A stretch of 64,000 nucleotides of DNA from Zerene cesonia (GCF_012273895.1 NC_052130.1:4030001-4094000); one strand, 5' to 3'; positions 1 to 13,047 are shown, numbered from the stretch's first letter. Program-made: numbers and translations. The notes: generated by a model from the sequence alone, not told the origin.

Positions 1-1454
1 GTGGGATGTTATATTACCTAATCTTTTTTTAAGTATGGATGTCTTGCATGTGTGCCCATGGCCTTTGGGAAAGGCCGTGAGTTATGTCGGATTCCTACTG
101 ACTGATATCGCACTATGTTCCATCCAGCTGCTTTAGTGTATAAGTAATAGCTTTGTATCAATTTCATCAGTTTAGTAGTTTAAGAAATAGAAAAGAATTT
201 CTTTCGCATATAATATTGATAGGTATAGTCTTCTTAGATAATTTGAATCCAACATATAACTTTATTGCACTCATTTTGTAATTAACGATACGGCGAAAAT
301 TTATTCATTTCTGTATGAAATTGCGCCCTTATGTTCTATTAATTAATATCGGATCTTTGTGCTCATTTTCGCTTGCTTCCTGTTACTGGCATTCACGATA
401 TGTACATGACGCAAAATGTCAACAATTTCAAAATTGCATCGTTTGACGACAGCCACGTTAACGCGTAGCGAGAAAAATTAAAATGCAAGAAATGATATGA
501 GGTAACAAATAATGTTTATCAATATTGTCATTCCTTCTTCAACAACAGTAAACACATTTCTGAAAACAAATTCTCCGTTCTCACTGCAATTCTCTATCAT
601 GTATTCGTAATGAAGTGGTATATTAGTTTAAATAAATGAATGAGAAATTTCGCGATTTTTTGCTCTGGCAACGGAGGTGGAATAGGGTTCAGATTGAGTT
701 ACAGGAATATATGTGAGTCGTAGCGCATGCTATCATTATTTCTCTTTATTAATAGTAAATGTAGATTCGGATTTAGGATATACGAACTTTGCACCGTCAC
801 CTCAGTTATCGTGAAACCTCCTTTTCCTCCTTCTATCCTTTTTTTTCTCCTGTCCTCCTTTTCCTAACCAATAGCTAGCCTACCCTGCCTAGCCAAACCT
901 GCAGAAGTTGTCTTCTAAAAACCATTTCTTATATTTTTATGAATAGGTTATGGTCATGGTCATATCCTGAATAAGAATTCGATTATATGTTTCGAATTCG
1001 TATTGAACTTCTATACTTAATTAGACTTCGCTTAAAAGAATTTAAATCAATATTGTGGCAGAGCTTCTCTAATTACCAACCATGCTTAAATAGTACTTTA
1101 TTAGAATAAATGTCATCATGATTCTGAGCCACAGTTGTAATAAATTCCATATCCTTTTCTCACCTCAGATTCTAAACTTCAACTTAGCCTTATGTAGTTA
1201 AGCAACAGCCACATCACACTGAACGATAATATTCCCAATTATTACAATGTGCTTATAAAAACTCACTCCTGAACACTGTAGAAAACAGAACAAAAATTGT
1301 TGCGTCATATCGAGGATTAATGCGACTTATATTTGGATGAACAGGTGGATATGCCTTAAAAAAACGTTTTTTTTTTATTTCAGCAATAATAGAAAAGCGA
1401 TTTTTTCCATACTTTATACTTTATTTGTTTTAAAATTGTGTGTATCATCGCCAG
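1..1454. other. upstream or intronic DNA of wolframin; no exon recognised
   Basis: No convincing coding exon was found here. The first wolframin exon I can place begins at 1455 in mid-codon, so one or more exons must lie to the left, either inside this stretch and unrecognised or outside the window. The DNA is AT-rich with a pyrimidine-rich tract at about 825-860. A 33-codon open frame beginning with the ATG at 35 has no family resemblance that I can name. Confidence 0.5.
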
Positions 1455-4400
1455 GTGTATTCGCAGCGGCGTGATAGACGAGGACAGTGCGCCGATAGTC
1501 CGCGCCAAGTCGTGCCTCGCCGCCAGCAGACAAGAGACTGTAGCCAGGAAAGCGGCTAGGGACCTTTTTGCTAGGTAACTATGATGAGTTTTTCTTTTTT
1601 AATTTGTTCACGCTAAAAAGCTATTTCATGGTGAGGTTTTATAAGTGCTGCATTATTCTTTTGCTATCGTAATGAAATATCAATGTGATATAATGCATAA
1701 TGTAGATATGCATAATGTAATTTTATGTTATTAATTTCTTAGTTCAGAATCTCTAGCGCTCTTTAATGAAGCGTGGGCACTATTTGTATGTTTTTTTTTA
1801 TCTTAGTTTATTCGATGAAATTTGTTTTATCATAAACTAGCACCCGCGTGGTCAATATAAATGTTTATTGTAAAATCTTCCGTTTTTTTCGCCAATTTTA
1901 TCCCCAGTTTTAACCACGGGGTTAGAATTTACGAAAATCCTTTCTTATTGGACGCCGACATCATAGTGGCTATCTGTATGACAAATTTCAGCCCCTTCGG
2001 TCCTATAATTTGGGTAGATTCACCTTTGCGCTTTATTTATATTCAGGTGTTAGGTACGCCATAGTAAAAATTGAATACTTCTAGTAAATAATATTTCAGT
2101 TTATCGAACGGAGAGCAGTTTATAACAACGGCGCAGTTAGAGCGGCGTATCCGTGAGATATGTACGACTACCCTCAAAAAAGAACCGGAAGACGAAGCTT
2201 TGGATGAGTCACATGGTATGTTAATGAATAGGGTTTATCAAAAAGAAATGATATAATATGTGTTATTTTCAGAATCGACGTTGCATTTCATCATTGCCAG
2301 AACGCATTGTTAGTTATTCTTTCAAAGCTTTTCGGTCTTTGAGCGTAAGGCATAGGCATTGATAAGGTTGGGGCTTCAAAATATTTATGGATACCTTTCA
2401 CGTAAAAAAGAATGATCATAAATACAATAAGTGTTTTAAAATTGTATGTTTAATTTTTACTACAATCATTACAAATTTTATTAGATGACGCCCCAGCACT
2501 GAATGATGGCCAAGCTTTGGAGTCACTCCAAGCCGGAGACCATATCCATGGGAATGGTACTATTTGGACTGCAGAAATTAACAATGAAGGTATGTTTGCT
2601 ATTGATCTTATTAAGATCTTATTTTAAACCACAGGATATAGTCTTCTCTTTACGGTCTTAAATTATTTATTTTTTGGGTCATTTAAATGATTCCTGATAC
2701 TCCATAAAGATTCTTATGGATTGATCAAATACTTCAAATCGTCCACTGATATTATTTGCGTGATATCAAATTATTTTGCAGCTACATCGAATATTATTGC
2801 GAATGTGATTGAATTACAGAAATGTAAATTAATGTTCAACAATGTCACTTTCAGATTACCCAGAGCGATGCCGTTCCAACGAAGAAATCCGCAATCTCAC
2901 AGTCGATAATCTAGTTTCAGCCGCCGTTGATTACTGTCAGGGCGAATTGCCTCTAGTCAGCTACGAATTGACCCTAACAGACCCCAGCCTCAAGGCCCTA
3001 GACCACATCCCCATCCTGCAACAGGCTTTTCTCCACCCCCAAGTGTTTATTCAAGTGCTGTACCTAAAATTGCTCTATTATTTCGGCTCTTTGTCCTTCA
3101 GGTTGTCCAATCTAGAGCTCTCTTTCCTTCTCGTAGCGTATTTGTCTGTAAGCACAGACAGTTTGTATCACCTAGTACCTTTAATTATGTATTACGTTAG
3201 TATTATTGCCATGGTAATATGCACCTTTAAAATGCTGCTGGCCAAAAGGCAGTTTATCGATTTTCGAAAGTGGTCTGGGCTATTTCTTCGGTACAGCGAT
3301 GGCAACCTGCAGCCGGACGAATCGGAGAATTTGTTCGTGCGCAACAATTTGGCGCCATTTTTGCAGTTTTTCTTGGCGCTTTTTGTCAATCTGTTCCTCT
3401 ATCCCTTTATAGCCACGCAATGGGTGCCGTTTTCAGAATTCTGCGTTCTATCGTTTTGCCTAATGTTTTTAACTCTGTTCTCATTCGGCACGAATGGTCG
3501 ACCGTATCCAGACGTGTTGGCATTGGTATCATTCGGGATTAATGTTCTGGCGAAGTATCCGTACGAGAAAGATACGGTCGTCCACCAAGGTTGGCGGTTT
3601 CTCGATTTGCACATATCAAACTATCCGTCTTATATACTAGGGAATAGCATCGAGTTTTGTTTAAACGCCCGCGTGTTTTTCTCGCTCCTTATTCCCGTCA
3701 TTCTGATTGCAATGGCTCGGAGGAGCAATTGGCAAGGGTTTTTCAAGTACACCCTCCCGCACTGTGTTACACTGAGTTGGTTGCAAATGTTTATAACCTG
3801 TTCGCACGGGTGTACAACATATGGTTTGATACGGGGCACATTGGCGTTGGTGTGCTCTTTCCTCTTCTTACCAATAATCGGTATTGTGACGGTTACGTTG
3901 CCGATTTTCGCGTTTTTACAGTACATACCGATATCGAGGTTGTTGTACACTATGACGGTTCTGCTCAGTTTCGCTACGGGGCTGGGTGTCACGTGTTTGC
4001 TGGCAAAGACTGAGGCTACTAAGAAATTTGTCACTCCTTTCCAGGTATTAAATTATCTACAATACTAATATTGTGAAGTGGAAACTTGTATTTTTATATG
4101 TTTGTAACGTTTTGACGCAATAACTGCTAAACCGATTTATATACATATATGTGCCACGGGCGAAGCCGGGGCGAGAAGCTAATTTTATATAATTTTCGTC
4201 TACTATTTTTGTTTGGATTCATTTAAAAATTAAACAAATAAAGTGTACTCAAATTAACGGATATTGCGAGTTTACACCAGTCTTAAGTAAGCTGAAACGT
4301 ATTTAGTATAAGTACTAAAGAACCGAAGTAACAAAAGGCAAATTCAACTCTTCAATCAAATTAATATACATAGTCATTTAGTTTTTATGTGTGTGTGAGT

Positions 4401-5677
4401 TTCAATAACACATTCCATTCCATTTCAGCTAAGCATCGGCATAATAACTCTAATATACTTCAGCAATCAGTTAATAGTCGGGTTTCAAGATGAGGGTGTG
4501 CCCTCCGGTCTCATAGAACTGTTGAGCGAAGACAAAACCAGCCTCAAAAACCTTCTCAAGAACGAATTTATATCAGACTACGAAGATAACTCGCACTACG
4601 TCAATTGGGACGACTATTACAACCAATGCCACGCGCCATCTTGGCTCGAAAACAACATGGCGGCCACTCAGGTCAAATGCTCTGTACTAGAAGGTTCGAA
4701 CGTGAATTGGGAGGGCTATGTGAAAGGTGTGAAAATAAAGAATGTGAAAAATAAATGGAACGATTTTGCGTCGTGGTTGCCGGCCTTTGTTAGGGAGTAT
4801 TTCAAGTGTTACTACGGACAGGAATTTTCGACTCTATGTCAGAAGGGGGAAGGTCTAAATTTGGACGATTGCGAATTTGTCCGTAGGGCCGCTAGGCAGA
4901 GTGGCAAAAGCTGTCATTTGAATAATATGAACGAGTAAGTATATAATATTTTATAAAATTCTAAGTATGATTTTGTTTAAAGTATTTGATTTCATATGTA
5001 GGATATAATTTAACTATTATGGTTGAGGAAATCGGAACAGTGCCCTAACTTAAACCCTTAAAATTTAACTCTTTATTTCGCTTTATCTCTATATATAAAA
5101 TTCTCGTGTAACAATGTTAGTTATATATACCATACTCCTCTGAAACGGATTGAACGATTGTCACGAAATTTTGTGTCCACATCGGGTAGGTCTGAGAATC
5201 GGCCAACATCTATTTTTCATACCCCTAAATGATAAGAGTAAGGTAGAGCAGCGTTTGTCGGGTCAGCTTGTATAATATATAATAACACTGCATGCATATT
5301 TCAGGTACATCTACGAAGTGAAAGTCAACATGGAAACCAGCGGGGGTCTACTGAAGCGTCACGCGGAAATAGACATAATATTCGACCACTTCTTCACAAA
5401 CTACACGAAACTTTTGCGATTGGATGACAAGATACGTTTCAAAGGGACGCTCTTGAACGATCTAACGACGCAATACAACATCGGCTCCAACGATTTGAAC
5501 GTTTTAGGTTATGAAATCAGTTGCGTCGAATGTAAAATTGCGCGGGGAAGTCTCAGCGCTCGAGCGCCATCTTTGTCGAAACTGTCTGAATTGTGTCGAA
5601 CGATTGTCAACGATTGCACCGTCTCAACCAAATATGTATTGAATTTCCTATTGAATCCAGTGATAGTTTTTAAATGA
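1455..5677 (+). CDS. wfs1: wolframin, 3' six exons (5' end missing)
   Basis: Wolframin is a multi-pass ER membrane glycoprotein involved in ER calcium and unfolded-protein homeostasis. Exons by splice sites and phase: 1455-1574, 2100-2215, 2485-2589, 2855-4044, 4429-4934, 5305-5677. All junctions keep one frame and give 802 residues plus a split first codon, against about 850-890 in fly and human proteins, so some 50-90 N-terminal residues are absent. Exons 1-3 give a soluble cytosolic part including LSNGEQFITTAQLERRI. The 1190-bp exon holds a run of hydrophobic segments (about residues 178-500) with the family-like stretch CSHGCTTYGLIRG; one more segment opens the next exon (about 511-529). 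The last about 270 residues, Cys-rich, fit the lumenal OB-fold region. The frame is intact throughout. Identification is from remembered family features. Confidence 0.9.
1838..2060. repeat. degenerate retroelement-tail fragment in a wolframin intron
   Basis: The stretch starts with an 'actagcacccgcgtgg' type motif, as do several other repeat fragments in this window, and lies inside the intron between 1574 and 2100. Its 67-codon open frame looks like a by-product of the repeat, not a gene. Confidence 0.3.
5085..5275 (+). repeat. interspersed repeat fragment in the last wolframin intron
   Basis: It runs from 'atatataaaattctcgtg' to 'gggtcagcttgtataat'. A second copy lies in reverse orientation at about 49570-49715 inside a pelle intron, sharing the terminal ATATAAAATTCTCGTG and the internal GGTCTGAGAATC words. 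A matching pair in two unrelated introns points to a dispersed mobile element tail. The family is not identified. Confidence 0.6.
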
Positions 5678-5752
5678 TTTTTCAGTGTTGTGTGTAGGGG
5701 TTGCAGTGCTAAATTGGTGACTAATTTTTGTACGTCGATCGTGTGTTTTTAA

Positions 5753-5813
5753 AATAAAATTGCCATGTTTAAGAGATTTGTTAATTTTTAACTGTTTATT
5801 GTATAGAAATAAA
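5753..5813 (+). terminator. poly(A) signals of wolframin
   Basis: Two AATAAA hexamers follow the wolframin stop codon, at 5753-5758 and 5808-5813, about 75 and 130 nt downstream. Either could set the mRNA 3' end. Confidence 0.6.
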
Positions 5814-7084
5814 TATATATATATGATAGTTTTTTTGGGTGGATGCGAGTCGTTTTCTGTTAGGGGAAATTCGCTCTGTTATTTAAAATTATGGGATATG
5901 AATATCACTTGCATTTCTAGAGATGTATAAGACCAACAAAAAATCAATATTTTTAATAGAAAACATGTTGTATAAGCTGATTTATTAAAAAAGTATTCGC
6001 AATGCTCGGATCTTTTCTATCCAACATGACTAGATGTTAGAAAAATAACCCGTATGTGAAGGCTAGAAGGTCTAAATTGCTATATTTTATTAAGCCAACA
6101 ACAAATAATTACACTTGTTGAGGAAGTATTTATTGTCCTTAAAATATCAAATTGTTGAACTCATTTGTCGACTTACCTTACTATAGATCTATAAATATTT
6201 TCATAATGATTGAATTAATAGGGTAATTACGAAAGTTTATTTTACTTCAGAACTAAAATTATCGGATAGTTAATAACTTTTTAAACTTGTCCCACGTAAT
6301 GCATTATTTAGAGATTCCCAAGATATTAGGCTGTCCTAGTTTGGGGACTGTACAGTATTTAATATTTATTAAAAAATTCAAAACAAACCATGGATATACA
6401 AAGCCATTTTTCTCTATAACTGGTTGCATGAAGTAAGGCTTATGACCGGTATTAGTCAAAATGTCAGATCATATTCGACATAATATGGCAGTGTCTAATA
6501 GGCTATTAGGGACGCGGACTCGAGAGTTGCCATTTAATAAAAAAGAAGAAGACACTCAACAAGTAAAACCGACAGCCCTAAATCTTCCCAATTTTCAATA
6601 GTTGGTCATTTACTGACGTACGTATAGAAATAGCCTATGGAGGCAATGTATGGGTTCTATAAAGTAATCGCTGTTTAGGTCAAGTTAATTTCAATCAATA
6701 AGTTTCGGCTTAAACAGCGACTGTTGACTTAAGTTTAATTTAAATTGAGTTGTATATAATTCGAAAACATAAATTTATCTCAAATGTATTTGTAATCGAC
6801 TTCGAACCTCATCATACCGCCTCAGAAGTATTTAATTGTTATAAACAAAATGTATTTTTATTGCAAATGTTATTAAAATTATTGAATGTGACATGTTCTC
6901 AAATCGAATAGGTTTTCTGTAAAAATATATATTTTCACCGAAGTGTAAATCCGTCTTTTATTAACCTACTAAAAACAACGATGTTGAAAAGAAGATAACA
7001 AAACCTACTTACCATGATAACAAAACTGATTTATTATTATCACACTATATCACACTAATATTGTAAATGTTAAAGTTAAACAAA

Positions 7085-7255
7085 CTAGATGTTGGTCCGT
7101 CAATCACGCTGAAACTACTGAACGGATTTTGATAAAACTTGTTATACAGACAGGATATGCGCTGAATTGGGTGATAGGATACTTTTCATCCTAAATAAAT
7201 GCTGCCTTGGGATAAATCAGGAATCTTGATTGCCGGGACGAGCGTGTAACAAATA
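7085..7255 (+). repeat. retroelement-tail fragment (pair with 45655-45820)
   Basis: The words 'gtccgtcaatcacgctgaaa', 'atacagacagg' and 'gggacgagcgt' recur in the same order at 45655-45820 inside a pelle intron, in the same orientation. This marks a dispersed element. The 'cggagccgggacgagcgt' style ending is typical of degraded LINE-type tails in lepidopteran DNA, from memory. Confidence 0.6.
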
Positions 7256-7430
7256 AATATAAAAAAAATAATGTAGAATTTCTATTACTATAAGTACCCG
7301 TATTAGTATTATGTTAGACGGTGAACAGTTATGTCCGGTGCAATCCACTTCATTTTTAGGGACAACATTGAATGAAAAATCAATGGGGCGCTTATATAAT
7401 GACTATCAAGGAGGGCCGATTTTGTTATCT

Positions 7431-7730
7431 TTTATGTCATAGTCAGCAGTGGAGCTGGTGGGTCGCCTGATGGTAAGCGGTACCACGTCCATGCATATGA
7501 CATCTACAAATGGATTGCCGACTTTAAATTGGGTAGGGATTAAGAAAGGATTAATGAGAGGATTGAAAGGACTGGGAAGGGTAAGGAAAGGGATATGGGC
7601 CTCCGGCTCCCCCACTTACCGTACGAAACACAATATTGCTATTATTTCACGCCGACTTTCTGTGGGGGTGTGGTACTTCCCTGGTGCGAGCTGGCATAAT
7701 TTGTGCCGAAGCGTGCTCGACTCCCACCGT
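7431..7730 (+). repeat. family A interspersed repeat, near-complete copy
   Basis: Family A is the commonest repeat in the window, about 300-330 bp. It starts near 'tttatgtcatagt', passes through 'ctggtgggtcgcctgatggtaagcg', 'cgcccatgaac' and a purine-rich middle (aaaggattgacg, ggaatggactggga), and ends 'gtgccgaagcgtgctcgactcccac'. It holds no long ORF. It resembles what I remember of Metulj-type SINEs of nymphalid butterflies, but that is unverified; calling it a SINE is an inference. Confidence 0.75.
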
Positions 7731-8620
7731 AAGATAATTTTAGGTTAGTTAGGTTAGTTATTTTATGTCGAGGTATATTTTTGATAAAACTCGGCCTTTC
7801 CGAAGAAAAAAGCATCTAAGTTTGAACTTTGACATAGGTTTACATACCTGAATGTTTTTGTCGCTCGTTTATCAGATTACATAGATAATAAACAATAAAT
7901 AACATCGTTTAATTATCTGTTATTTATCAAATTGCATTTTATTTCGTGTAGTTGACGTTTTTTCATGACTTGGCATTAATATTATCTCCTAGCAATTGTT
8001 ACTAATTTAAGTATCTTTTCGTGAAAATGTAGGTATCGTCCACCAGGGTTCCATTTCACACATTTACAGAATCTAGGGATATTTTATATTGGTCACTACT
8101 AGCAATCATCAATCAATTCACTAAAGCTGCTGGATGGACCACAGAGTGGTGTTTGGTCGGTAGTTATCCGTCATAACACACGGCTCTCCAAGGTCGCAAG
8201 TACCTACTCTGGAAGATATCCACACGAAAAATGGGCTATTTTGTATTCATAAATTATGTTACAATCTAAGCAAATTCAGCGCTATACCGGGGATGTAGCT
8301 AGATGGCGTTCATATGGATAGATAGCGTCATAAAAAACTTAATTTATACTATACACTTTAAAGTAAGTTATCATTCTTTTATTTGCTATATCTAAAAAAA
8401 ACTTAGATTTTGACATGTTCCATTCACTATAAAATATCCCACATATATTGATTCTGCTGAAATGTGTTTAGATTAAAGACAGGTAATATTAACATCATCA
8501 AATGTATTTAAATCTGTTGCGCGGTAAGAACTTGCGTGCCTAATGTTTTATGATAAAAATTGTGAAAGTCATCATGATTTGAATATATGATAAATACCTT
8601 TTTTGTTTCTATATTGATTT

Positions 8621-8990
8621 TTTATGTCATAGTCGGCAAAGGCGCTAGTGGGACGCCTAATGGCCAGCGCTGCCATCGTCCATGAAATTTCGAGAGGCGC
8701 AAGGCTATACGCAGGCCTTACGTGTCTGCAAATGGATTGCCGGCTTAAAAAGGTATGGGATAAGGAAAGGATTGGGAAATTTAAGGAAAATAATAAGAAC
8801 ACCGTCTCCCCTACTCACCATACGAAACAAAATCATTCGCTTGCTACTATTTCACATCAGGCGAACCACCAGCCAAACAGCTACCAAAGAAGTATCTTTA
8901 CAACACATTTCAAGCAAATCGGTTCAGTGGTTTAGGCGTGAAGAAGGGACAGACACACGTGTTACTTTCGCATTTATTTTTTTGAGATTA
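8621..8990 (+). repeat. family A repeat truncated at 3' end, joined to a retroelement tail
   Basis: Positions 8621-8856 match the 5' half and middle of family A, starting at 'tttatgtcatagtcggc'. From about 8880 the sequence changes to a 'caagcaaatcggttcagtggtttaggcgtgaag' type tail common to many insect non-LTR elements. The joint suggests nested insertion or a chimeric element. Confidence 0.55.
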
Positions 8991-9084
8991 TAAACAAACA
9001 TAATTGTCACAAATGGTTTGTCTTTAAGATAATTTTTGGTCAAGAAGGTAATTGAATAGAAAATTTACACAAATTTGCCCCATT

Positions 9085-9090
9085 TTTATT
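9085..9090 (-). terminator. poly(A) signal of esterase gene 1
   Basis: The plus-strand TTTATT reads AATAAA on the minus strand, 63 nt beyond the stop codon at 9153. Confidence 0.55.
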
Positions 9091-9152
9091 AGGCAATATT
9101 ATACATAAAACTCATTGGAAACTTTTTTGCTTATGATGTATCGATGACATCG

Positions 9153-12100
9153 TTAACACAATTTTTGTGGACAATACTCTTTGTATATCTCGTCCCAAAA
9201 CTTGATGTGTTCTTCATCCGGAGATGTACCAGGAGTGAGTTCCTCTCCAATGTCCAAATAATGCTTTTGTTCAGCCGTATACGGGAGCCATTGTGCCCCT
9301 AAACTATCATCAGGCGTGGGGTTCCTTAAATACACAAGTTCATAAATTAATCAATTTTAAAACGATATTTATTTACTTCTCGACAAATATCACATCGTCA
9401 TTGATATATAGTTAAAATAATATATCCAAGAATTTACTTAAATTATTTTCACTTATATATTAATTATTAAGTTAATATTTAAGTGATAATAATAAAAAAT
9501 AAAATGTGATATCAATAGCATGTATTGTGTTTATATTTTACAAAATTAGAATGTGAAAAAAATGGAGGGAGAACAACTTTTATTCCTGGATTTACCGCAA
9601 ATATAGATCATTTCAACCATATCTCGATTATTATAAGTCGACAGATAATGCCCATCAGACTGAAAAACTTTTGCAAAATGTCATTTCCATTCATGTTATA
9701 AAGCGTATCTGGGCTCTTGGAGTTCCACATCAGAGTTTCAAATCTCCGATTTTATAAGTCAACAGAACTTGCCCATCAGACTGAACCATGTTTTTATGTA
9801 GTATAGCTGGGTTATCTACTTCAAAAGACTTCATGTCTTTGTCATTGCGTGAACTGATTGGATAACCCCAGTCCGGTCAGCTAGTTATTGAATAGTTACT
9901 CAAAATAATCGAGAATAATCCAGAATAATTCGACCCCGAGTTTTCAAAAATATTTTACAATCAGACTTGAATAAGAATAATAATACTTATACTTACCCAT
10001 ATTTTGCAAAATTTGTCCACAATTTGGTAACTTGTTCAATCATTTTGTAGGTGTTGGAATTCATATCAACTTCTGGTAGGGCATTTGAAGAAGGAAATAG
10101 ATAAAATAAATCATCAACGTGCGAAACAGGAATTCTGTGATCATATATGAAACTGCATCCCATCAATTGTGCAAAAATGTTTCTTTCAGATTTGCATGAA
10201 AATTTGTATAAATAAATTTTATTTTTGCCTCTCTTAGCACACATTTTTTGCCAAGTTAGGGCGCCGTGTATAAATAAATCCATACTCAAGAATTTCAATA
10301 ATTCATCAAAATTACGTTCCTTGTTGACAAATTTATCTTTGAAATAAAACTTTTTCATTTTATTGCCAAGGACCATTTGCTGGACAACGGGAACTTGTTT
10401 CATTATATCTTGGGGCACCAAGAATTGCGCAAACTGATTGACTTGTTCAAACACCTGATCAACATTGCAACTCGAAAAATAGACAATAGCTTCATCCTCT
10501 GTGTACCCATTTATAACTTCTATCCCTTCATGAATACCGTTTCGCGTAAGATCAAAAAAATCGTCTTTAATGAAACATTCTTGACCTTCGAATTTTTTTT
10601 CTACAACAATACCAAAGTGAATGTTTGAAGATAATTTAGCGGTTTCGGTAAAAATTATTGGCACTTTTTTATTTACTAGGTTTACGGCTGGTTGGTTTTT
10701 GAAAAATTCAAATATCTCCTTGTCATCCTTGCATTCACATCCTAATTCTCTAGCAAGTAGGATAGCCCTATCACGAGCTCCATATGTTTGTGCCCATGGA
10801 CAAAGTGATGATCCACTTTGTGTTATGGCTCTTTTGAAAAGTCCTTTACTCATCGGCGAAACTAAGTGTGCCGATACACTGGCTGCTCCAGCACTTTCGC
10901 CAAAAATAGTTACGTTTTCAGGATCACCTCCAAAGTAGCTTATGTTATTCTGCACCCACCTGAGTGCAGCAACTTGATCTTTCATTCCCGCGTTCCCAGG
11001 AATATCTTCGGTATCAAGGCAAAGGAATCCAAGTACATCCAGGCGATAATTTATCGTCACCAGAATGACATTATGTTTTATCAGAAACTCGGGTCCATAT
11101 CGATCGGAATTTCCACTACCGTTAAAAAATCCACCACCGTGAATGTACACCATGACGGAAAGTGGTTCCTCTGGTTCAATATTAGGAGTATATACATTTA
11201 GATACAGACAATCTTCTTCACCTTTGAATTGCGCTGATTGTGTTGACAAAGGATCATATTGACAGCTTTCAGGGCCGTGCTCTTTTGCCTCACGAACTCC
11301 AGTCCATGGCGTTTTAGGCTTTGGCGCCTTAAAAGAAAAATATATAGCTATTACTGCAGGTATGGGAGTGTTCTTGTGAACACTCCCAATTCCCACCCCA
11401 TTTCAAAGTTTTCACAGATTTTTGTACAGATATCTTGTGAAAAGTTTGAAATTTATCCAACCTTAATAGAGTTCAATGACACGTTATTTATACTATCCAT
11501 TTATACTGTATGAAGAAGTTGAGCACGCTTCGGCATGAAACGGCTCGCACCGGGGAAGTACCACACTCCCACAGAAGACCGCCGCGAAATAGTAGCATGC
11601 AGCAGCATTTCGTTCGATGAGTGGGGGAACCAGAAGCCCATATCGTTTTCCTTACCCTTCCTTTTCCTTTCTTTTATTCCTCTCGTGAATCCTTTCTTAG
11701 TCCCATTCCAATTAATAGACATCAATCAATTTGTAGAGGCGTAAGATCTGCAATCGACCTTCGATCGATTACGATCCTTACGCCTTTCTAAATGTTCATG
11801 GACGGAGGTAGCGCCAACCATCAGGCGACCCACCAGCTTAACAACGATGGCAAAAAAAATCCTCTTAAATTTTCGTGCTTACTATGATAAAGCACGCAAT
11901 TTACGCTTTAGGATGATCTTTCAGTGAAGAGAGTTGTTATGTAATTAATCTATCCAGTAAGACCAAGGTCATCTAGATGGTAGTATTATTATCCAATAAT
12001 CTACGCTTCAATACTAAACGATTTTTTAGAATTTGAAGATTAAAAGTCGAGTAAAAAACGTACTACCTTATAATATTCGTTACCTTAAATCTCAAATCGC

Positions 12101-12212
12101 CAACAGGGGGCTCAGCGTACGGAATACCTTTGAAACTAAAATAGGGCTTGCCGTAAACATTATCCACTTTACTTCCCTCCAACACCCCTTCGTTCACTTT
12201 AATTCTCACCAT
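9153..12212 (-). CDS. carboxylesterase 1 of the array (alpha-esterase type), complete
   Basis: Serine hydrolase of the carboxyl/cholinesterase family, expected to hydrolyse carboxyl esters. Exons on the minus strand: 12212-12084, 11327-9997, 9324-9153, giving 543 residues, usual for the family. Phases match (AAG|GCG, then GG|G). Visible features: YFSFKGIPYAEPPVGDLRFK, oxyanion loop HGGGF (106-110), nucleophile elbow GESAG with Ser188, Glu322 in TEDEA, His446 in PVSHVDDL, so the triad is complete. The GIPYAEPPVG and SHVDDL context fits the insect alpha-esterase/FE4 clade. I start at MVRIKV because the upstream frame is broken here (ACG instead of the ATG found in gene 2, one base fewer, and an in-frame stop), so no signal peptide is encoded. 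Substrate unknown; detoxification or odorant clearance are possibilities only. Confidence 0.9.
9636..9790. repeat. internal direct repeat in intron 2 of esterase 1
   Basis: A unit of about 32 bp, 'ataagtcgacagataatgcc' and onward to 'catcagactgaa', occurs at about 9636 and again with few changes at about 9757. It belongs to a stretch of intron 2 that the other esterase copies lack, so it probably arrived with an insertion. Family unknown. Confidence 0.5.
11519..11860 (-). repeat. family A repeat, reverse copy in intron 1 of esterase 1
   Basis: It begins 'gagcacgcttcggcatgaaa' and ends in the 'caggcgacccaccagct' word, followed by an A-rich run, which is the reverse complement of the family A layout. 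It sits between exon 2 (ends 11327) and exon 1 (begins 12084). Confidence 0.7.
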
Positions 12213-12284
12213 TATTACTTTAAAACCTGTTATCGTAATAAAGAGCGCAAGAAAACTGAAAATATCATTTGGACAACTCGTTTA

Positions 12285-12496
12285 TTGCTATTCGTATCTA
12301 ATCAGGATATTTATATAGTGTATGCCACAGTGTGTTTTTTAAATTTGACAGGTCCATAATAACAGGCCCAGTTATTATTTTATGCGTATGTAATTGTAAA
12401 AGCCTCTTTTTGCTTAATCTTATTTTTTACCAGTAAATGCTAAGTTTTAAATGAGTTGGTAACCTAGACCGTCGTCCGGAATTATATTGTTCCCAA
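12285..12496 (-). promoter_or_regulatory. conserved 5' flank and TATA-like box of esterase 1
   Basis: On the minus strand a TATATAAA box (12310-12317) lies 105 nt before the MVRIKV codon. Upstream come a TTTGACA-containing block and a block around CTAGACCGTCGTC and CCCAAGCCCTT. The same modules in the same order precede esterases 2 and 4 and the relic copy 3. Family A repeat DNA begins exactly where the outer block is cut, at about 12497. Confidence 0.5.
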
Positions 12497-12737
12497 GCCC
12501 TTACAAGTTGGAAAGGAATAAGAAAGGATTGACGAGAAGAGTAAAGAAAAGGACTGGGAAGAGTAAGGAAAAGGATATGGGACTCCGGCTCCCCCACTCA
12601 CTGAGCGAATCACAGCAGTATGCTATTTTACGCCGGACTTCTGTTGGAGGTGTCGTTCGCACCAGGGTCTTTCCTTGCTTCCCTGCTTTTTTGCTGCGAA
12701 CTGGCTTAATTCGTGTCGAATTGACTCCTAGATACAA
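12497..12737 (+). repeat. family A repeat, 5'-truncated copy
   Basis: Starts inside the element near 'ggaaaggaataagaaagg' and runs to 'aattcgtgtcgaattgactcc'. It carries a short extra segment near 'gttcgcaccagggtctttcc'. It interrupts the conserved outer flank of esterase 1. The remaining 310 bp up to the next gene show nothing recognisable. Confidence 0.65.
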
Positions 12738-13047
12738 TGTATTTCTGCCTTATTATTTTATCCTTATTCATACTATTTCAGTAAACTAAAAATATATGTA
12801 TTAATTCCCTAAAACTATTATAATGCTTATAATTGCTAAGTAACTATTTAATTCCTTAGTTACTATAAAAATTTAAATGTTATATAAATGAAACTAACAA
12901 AATGTAATTACCGAGTATGTTTATTACAAAATCATAACCAAAAGAGTCCTTTGAAAGGACGTTTTATAGAACTTTTTTTCTTTTATATTTGGCGATATTT
13001 TATACAGCATTAATTGGAAACCCTCTTTTGTTCATGTCAGTAACCTG

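Larger units (their letters stand above)
5814..9084. other. intergenic region between wolframin and the esterase array
   Basis: No gene seen. It separates the 3' ends of two convergent transcription units. Apart from the repeats listed separately (7085-7255, 7431-7730, 8621-8990), it is plain AT-rich DNA. Confidence 0.6.

Noticed and set aside
35..133. 33-codon ORF at the left edge starting ATG GAT GTC
   Set aside because: No splice context that connects it to wolframin, no family resemblance, and too short to support alone.
3192..4034. Open frames on the minus strand and in other plus frames within the large wolframin exon
   Set aside because: They are shadows of a real, long coding exon and have no independent support.
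7406..8993. Open frames of 69-103 codons in 7.4-9.0 kb
   Set aside because: They lie in family A repeat DNA, and similar frames recur in other copies of the repeat.
10377..11201. Plus-strand ORFs of 83-111 codons opposite esterase exon 2
   Set aside because: Antisense shadows repeated in every esterase copy, following the conserved coding sequence of the other strand.
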